Source of the DNA: Acidimicrobiia bacterium
GTDB taxonomy: Bacteria; Actinomycetota; Acidimicrobiia; Spongiisociales; SHLN01
Assembly: GCA_013043085.1 (NCBI GenBank)
Contig: JABDOU010000158.1
Coordinates: forward strand, 1-18,446
Length of the DNA stretch: 18,446 nucleotides
Reading direction: 5' to 3'
A model generated the notes under the pieces. The model ran no database searches. It saw nothing but the letters and a program-made list of their open reading frames with translations, and was not told the origin of the DNA. Shown here piece by piece: positions 15,941 to 18,446 of the stretch (the first letter of the stretch is position 1; each line of letters starts with the position of its first letter). The position numbers and the translations under genes are program-made.

Positions 15941-17287
15941 TCAGACCCGGTGACCACCGGCAGCCGAAATAATCGCCGAGACCTGTCCGACGATCTCGTC
16001 GACCGCCTGCTGGTCGGGTCCTTCAACATTGAGGCGGAGGACCGGCTCCGTGTTGGAGGCGCGCAGATTGAGCCAGCTGTCGTCGAACGTGAGAGTCAGA
16101 CCATCCAGATAGTCGGCTTTACCCCCCAGGGTTTCACCGATCGCCGCCGTCATTCCTTCTTTGTCGTCGACCCGGAAGTTGATCTCGCCAGACTGCACAT
16201 ACGGTTCTACCTCGGTGCGGATCTCGGAGAGCTTTCTGCCGTCCTCGGCCATGACCTGCATCAGAACCAGCATGGCGAGCATGCCCGAGTCGGCCCGATA
16301 GTTATCTCGGAAGTAGTAATGGCCCGAGTGTTCGCCGCCAAAGATGGCGCCGCTGTCCTTCATGACTTCCTTGATGTAACTATGTCCGACGCGGGTCCGA
16401 ATAGCCGTGCCGCCCAGTGCCTCAACCGTTTCGGGAACCGCTTTGGAACAAATCAGGTTATGCACGATCGTCGCGCCTGGCTCCCTTGCCAGGAACCAGC
16501 GAGCAGCTATCGCAGTAGTCGTGCTGCCAGGCAGCGCCACGCCTTTGTCATCAATGAAGAACGCACGATCGGCGTCTCCGTCGAAGGCAACGCCCAGGTT
16601 GAAATCGCCCCGATCCATCTCCCGCAGCAAGTCTTCGAGGTTTTCAGGTCGTAGCGGATCAGGATGATGATTGGGGAAGTCACCATCGGGATCGAGGTAC
16701 AGACCATGGAGGCGGCTCGGGATTCGTTCAAATACCCGCTCGATAACCACGCCGGCCATACCGTTGCCTGCGTCCACCGCAACACTCATGTCCGTGAACA
16801 CCGACGCGTCTACGATCTCGAACAAGTGGTTGACGTAGTCGGCCCGAACGTCTTTTTCCGATTGGGTCCCCGGAACATCGGCAGGTGGCGGAGGATCGAG
16901 GACGAGCGCCTTGATCTCGGTGAGACCGGAATCCACTCCGATCGGCTGAGCACCTTCGCGGCACAGCTTGATGCCGTTGTACTCCTTCGGATTATGCGAT
17001 GCCGTGATCATTGCCCCGGGCATATCGAGCGCGCCCGCGGCGTAGTAGATCATGTCGGTCGCCATCAAGCCAAGATCAATGACGTCGACGCCCTGCCGAT
17101 TGACCCCCTCTCGAAACGCCGCGGCCAAACCCGGTGAGCTGTGCCTGATGTCGTATCCGACTGCCACGGCGTCGGCCCCCACAAACGCTGCAAACGCCGA
17201 TCCGATCAGGCGGGCCGCCTCTTCGGTCAGCTGACCGTCCGTGAGGCCGCGGATGTCATATGCCTTGAAAATTTCTTCGATGTTCAC
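15941..17287 (-). CDS. manB: Phosphomannomutase / phosphoglucomutase (ManB/AlgC type)
   Basis: A 448-aa alpha-D-phosphohexomutase, which interconverts the 6- and 1-phosphates of mannose and/or glucose and so supplies GDP-mannose and other nucleotide sugars for envelope glycans. Visible motifs: N-terminal FKAYDIRG, the phosphoserine loop TASHNP (S97), the metal loop DGDADR (236-241), the sugar-binding GGEHSGH (317-323), and the phosphate-binding RASNTEPVLRL near the C-terminus. All four are intact. GEHSGH fits dual phosphomannomutase/phosphoglucomutase enzymes, so specificity is not fixed by sequence. The start is GTG at 17287 with AGGAT about 8 nt upstream. ahcY follows 33 bp later. In mycobacteria the equivalent gene (pmmA) is also near sahH. 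Confidence 0.93.
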   Translation of the reverse strand: MNIEEIFKAYDIRGLTDGQLTEEAARLIGSAFAAFVGADAVAVGYDIRHSSPGLAAAFREGVNRQGVDVIDLGLMATDMIYYAAGALDMPGAMITASHNPKEYNGIKLCREGAQPIGVDSGLTEIKALVLDPPPPADVPGTQSEKDVRADYVNHLFEIVDASVFTDMSVAVDAGNGMAGVVIERVFERIPSRLHGLYLDPDGDFPNHHPDPLRPENLEDLLREMDRGDFNLGVAFDGDADRAFFIDDKGVALPGSTTTAIAARWFLAREPGATIVHNLICSKAVPETVEALGGTAIRTRVGHSYIKEVMKDSGAIFGGEHSGHYYFRDNYRADSGMLAMLVLMQVMAEDGRKLSEIRTEVEPYVQSGEINFRVDDKEGMTAAIGETLGGKADYLDGLTLTFDDSWLNLRASNTEPVLRLNVEGPDQQAVDEIVGQVSAIISAAGGHRV

Positions 17288-17483
17288 GGCGACATCCTAT
17301 GCGTGGCGGCACCCGGCCTGCTCGCCGGCCAAGTCCAAGGCGGGTCGCTGCCAGGGACAGCCCGCTAGCGTGGCGCCGTGCAATATTGTGATCGCCTGAC
17401 GTTCCCTCGTGTGGACAATTCATCCCGATCGGCCGTTCTTCATCGGGATCTGACTGAGTCACCCGCAATGAGGGCTGGACGAC
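17288..17483. promoter_or_regulatory. Divergent intergenic region between the mutase and glycosyltransferase genes
   Basis: These 196 bp lie between two genes pointing away from each other, so promoters for both are expected here. It holds the 8-bp palindrome CAATATTG (17391-17398) in a small AT-rich patch, and a larger inverted repeat (separate entry). I could not pick reliable -35/-10 boxes. No small gene is evident. Confidence 0.45.
17422..17449. repeat. Inverted repeat ATCCCGAT ... ATCGGGAT upstream of the glycosyltransferase gene
   Basis: Perfect 8-bp arms at 17422-17429 and 17442-17449 are separated by 12 bp and end 34 bp before the ATG at 17484. It could be an operator for a dimeric regulator, or a hairpin in the 5' leader. 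There is no T-tract after it, so an intrinsic terminator is unlikely. Confidence 0.55.
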
Positions 17484-18182
17484 ATGACCGTTGAACATCT
17501 TTCGATCGTTATCCCAATCCACAACGAAGCAACGTTTCTGGGCGAAGCCCTCGATCGTTTGTGGGAAGAGCTGACAGATCTCAATACCCCCTACGACGTA
17601 ACCCTGATCGAGAATGGCGGACGGGACGACACACGGCTGGTCGCGGAGCGCCTCGCCGCCGGCAACCCCCGACTGCGCGTCCTCCACAATCGGCGGGCCG
17701 ACTACGGAGCTGCTCTGCGCAGGGGGTTTCTGGAGACGGATGGCGACTGGGTGGTTGCCTTCGACATCGACTACTTTTCGCGAACGTTCATCGATCAGGT
17801 TGTTGAGAACTCCGGGCGGGCTGACATCGTCCTGGCTTCAAAACGCGATCCGGAGGCAGAGGATCACCGAACTCTCCTGAGAAGGCTCGGCACTCGCTTC
17901 TTCAACCTGATTCTGCGTTCGGCGTTCCGGTCCGGCGTGACCGATACCCACGGCATGAAAGCAATCCGACGCCCGGTCATCGTAGACATCACGCCGTCGG
18001 TGATATCAACACAGGATTTGTTCGACACCGAGCTCATCCTGCGCGCCGAGCGAAACGGCGCCAGGATCGTCGAGGTTCCGGCCGTGGTCGTCGAGATCCG
18101 ACCCGCCCGATCCTCGTTCGTCAAACGAATCCCGAGAACGCTCGTAGGCCTGGTTCGTCTCAAGCGGAATCTGATGCGTTGA
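17484..18182 (+). CDS. Family 2 glycosyltransferase, polyprenyl-phosphate mannosyltransferase-like
   Basis: The 232-aa protein has a GT-A fold start (LSIVIPIHNEATFLGEAL, residues 6-23), ENGGRDDT (43-50) in place of the usual DDGSxDxT, the metal-binding DID (94-96), and the late acidic segment QDLFDTELILRAERNG typical of dolichol/polyprenyl-phosphate sugar synthases. It has no membrane segments, so it would act at the inner face of the membrane, moving a sugar from a nucleotide sugar to a lipid or glycan acceptor. The substrate is not predictable. AGGG lies about 9-10 nt before the ATG. It neighbours a GtrA-type gene, a pairing often seen for lipid-linked sugar synthesis and flipping. Here, though, the two genes converge and overlap by 23 bp rather than forming an operon. 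Confidence 0.85.
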   Translation: MTVEHLSIVIPIHNEATFLGEALDRLWEELTDLNTPYDVTLIENGGRDDTRLVAERLAAGNPRLRVLHNRRADYGAALRRGFLETDGDWVVAFDIDYFSRTFIDQVVENSGRADIVLASKRDPEAEDHRTLLRRLGTRFFNLILRSAFRSGVTDTHGMKAIRRPVIVDITPSVISTQDLFDTELILRAERNGARIVEVPAVVVEIRPARSSFVKRIPRTLVGLVRLKRNLMR

Positions 18183-18446
18183 TCCGAAACACGGCGTCGC
18201 GATACGCGGCCAGTTTGGGAAATACGAGCACGCCGGCCATCGCAAGTTGGATGAGGTTGGCCTGGAGGGTCGACAACCCATTCAGAAGCCATTCTCCCAG
18301 CTCCAGAGCTCCCGCTGTAATGATGAAAGCGGCTGCATTTACCATGAAAAACCGACCGGTCTCCATCGAGGAAGCACCCGACTGAAGCCCAAACGTCCAT
18401 CGTCGGTTCAGGTAGTAGGCGGTGAAAATCGTCAAGGTCCAGGCAA
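18160..18446 (-). CDS. GtrA-family membrane protein, 5' end cut by the window edge
   Basis: At least 95 C-terminal residues are present; the reading frame stays open to the window edge (AWTLTIFTAYY precedes the visible part), so the start lies outside. The LNRRWTF motif after a membrane segment is characteristic of the GtrA/DPMS-associated family. Two more membrane segments follow (about FFMVNAAAFIITAGALELG and LIQLAMAGVLVFPKLAAY). GtrA proteins are small four-helix membrane proteins linked to flipping or handling polyprenyl-phosphate sugars for cell-wall or O-antigen glycosylation. The stop (18160) lies inside the 3' end of the convergent glycosyltransferase gene. A TTG at 18435 should not be taken as the true start. 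Confidence 0.85.
   Translation of the reverse strand, partial: AWTLTIFTAYYLNRRWTFGLQSGASSMETGRFFMVNAAAFIITAGALELGEWLLNGLSTLQANLIQLAMAGVLVFPKLAAYRDAVFRINASDSA

Overview
The window is GC-rich, densely packed bacterial chromosome. The gene content and order suggest a deep-branching actinobacterium; an Acidimicrobiia-like lineage is my guess, from synteny and protein style only. There are 16 protein genes (one cut by the right edge) and no rRNA, tRNA, insertion sequence or CRISPR array. From memory, Mycobacterium tuberculosis keeps the same gene sets in two blocks: pmmA ... sahH-tmk-mtrA-mtrB-lpqB-...-comF-hpf-secA1 and prfB ... ftsE-ftsX-smpB. Here both blocks are joined into one run.

Layout, left to right. 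Bases 1-213 hold a short tandem repeat (unit 58-59 bp) downstream of smpB. Then comes a long minus-strand run, read from right to left: comF (12670) > hpf > LuxR-type response regulator > HEAT-repeat protein > HD-GYP protein > secA > prfB > [terminator and gap 3578-3764] > ftsE > ftsX > M23 endopeptidase > smpB (214). Divergent from comF, on the plus strand, is an unusual membrane FtsH-like AAA+ metalloprotease (12781-14589). It converges on ahcY across a strong hairpin. ahcY (15907-14663) lies just downstream of a phosphomannomutase/phosphoglucomutase gene (17287-15941). A divergent intergenic region then leads to a plus-strand GT2 glycosyltransferase (17484-18182), whose 3' end overlaps a convergent GtrA-family membrane protein gene that runs off the window.

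How the genes work together. The core is housekeeping: ribosome hibernation (HPF), protein export (SecA), termination and ribosome rescue (RF2, SmpB), septal wall hydrolysis (FtsE-FtsX plus a periplasmic coiled-coil LytM enzyme), methyl-cycle maintenance (AhcY) and sugar-phosphate/cell-envelope glycan supply (ManB-like mutase, GT2, GtrA). prfB carries a textbook programmed +1 frameshift (AGGAGG-TTC-CTT-TGA-C), so its true start is at 4872.

The most unusual part is the three-gene insert between hpf and secA. It consists of an orphan response regulator, a 636-aa HEAT protein and an HD-GYP protein, joined to hpf and to each other by 4-, 1- and 8-nt overlaps. The HEAT and HD-GYP proteins appear to share the same N-terminal domain. 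This looks like a dedicated signalling module tied to ribosome hibernation and secretion. Its function is inferred from context only.
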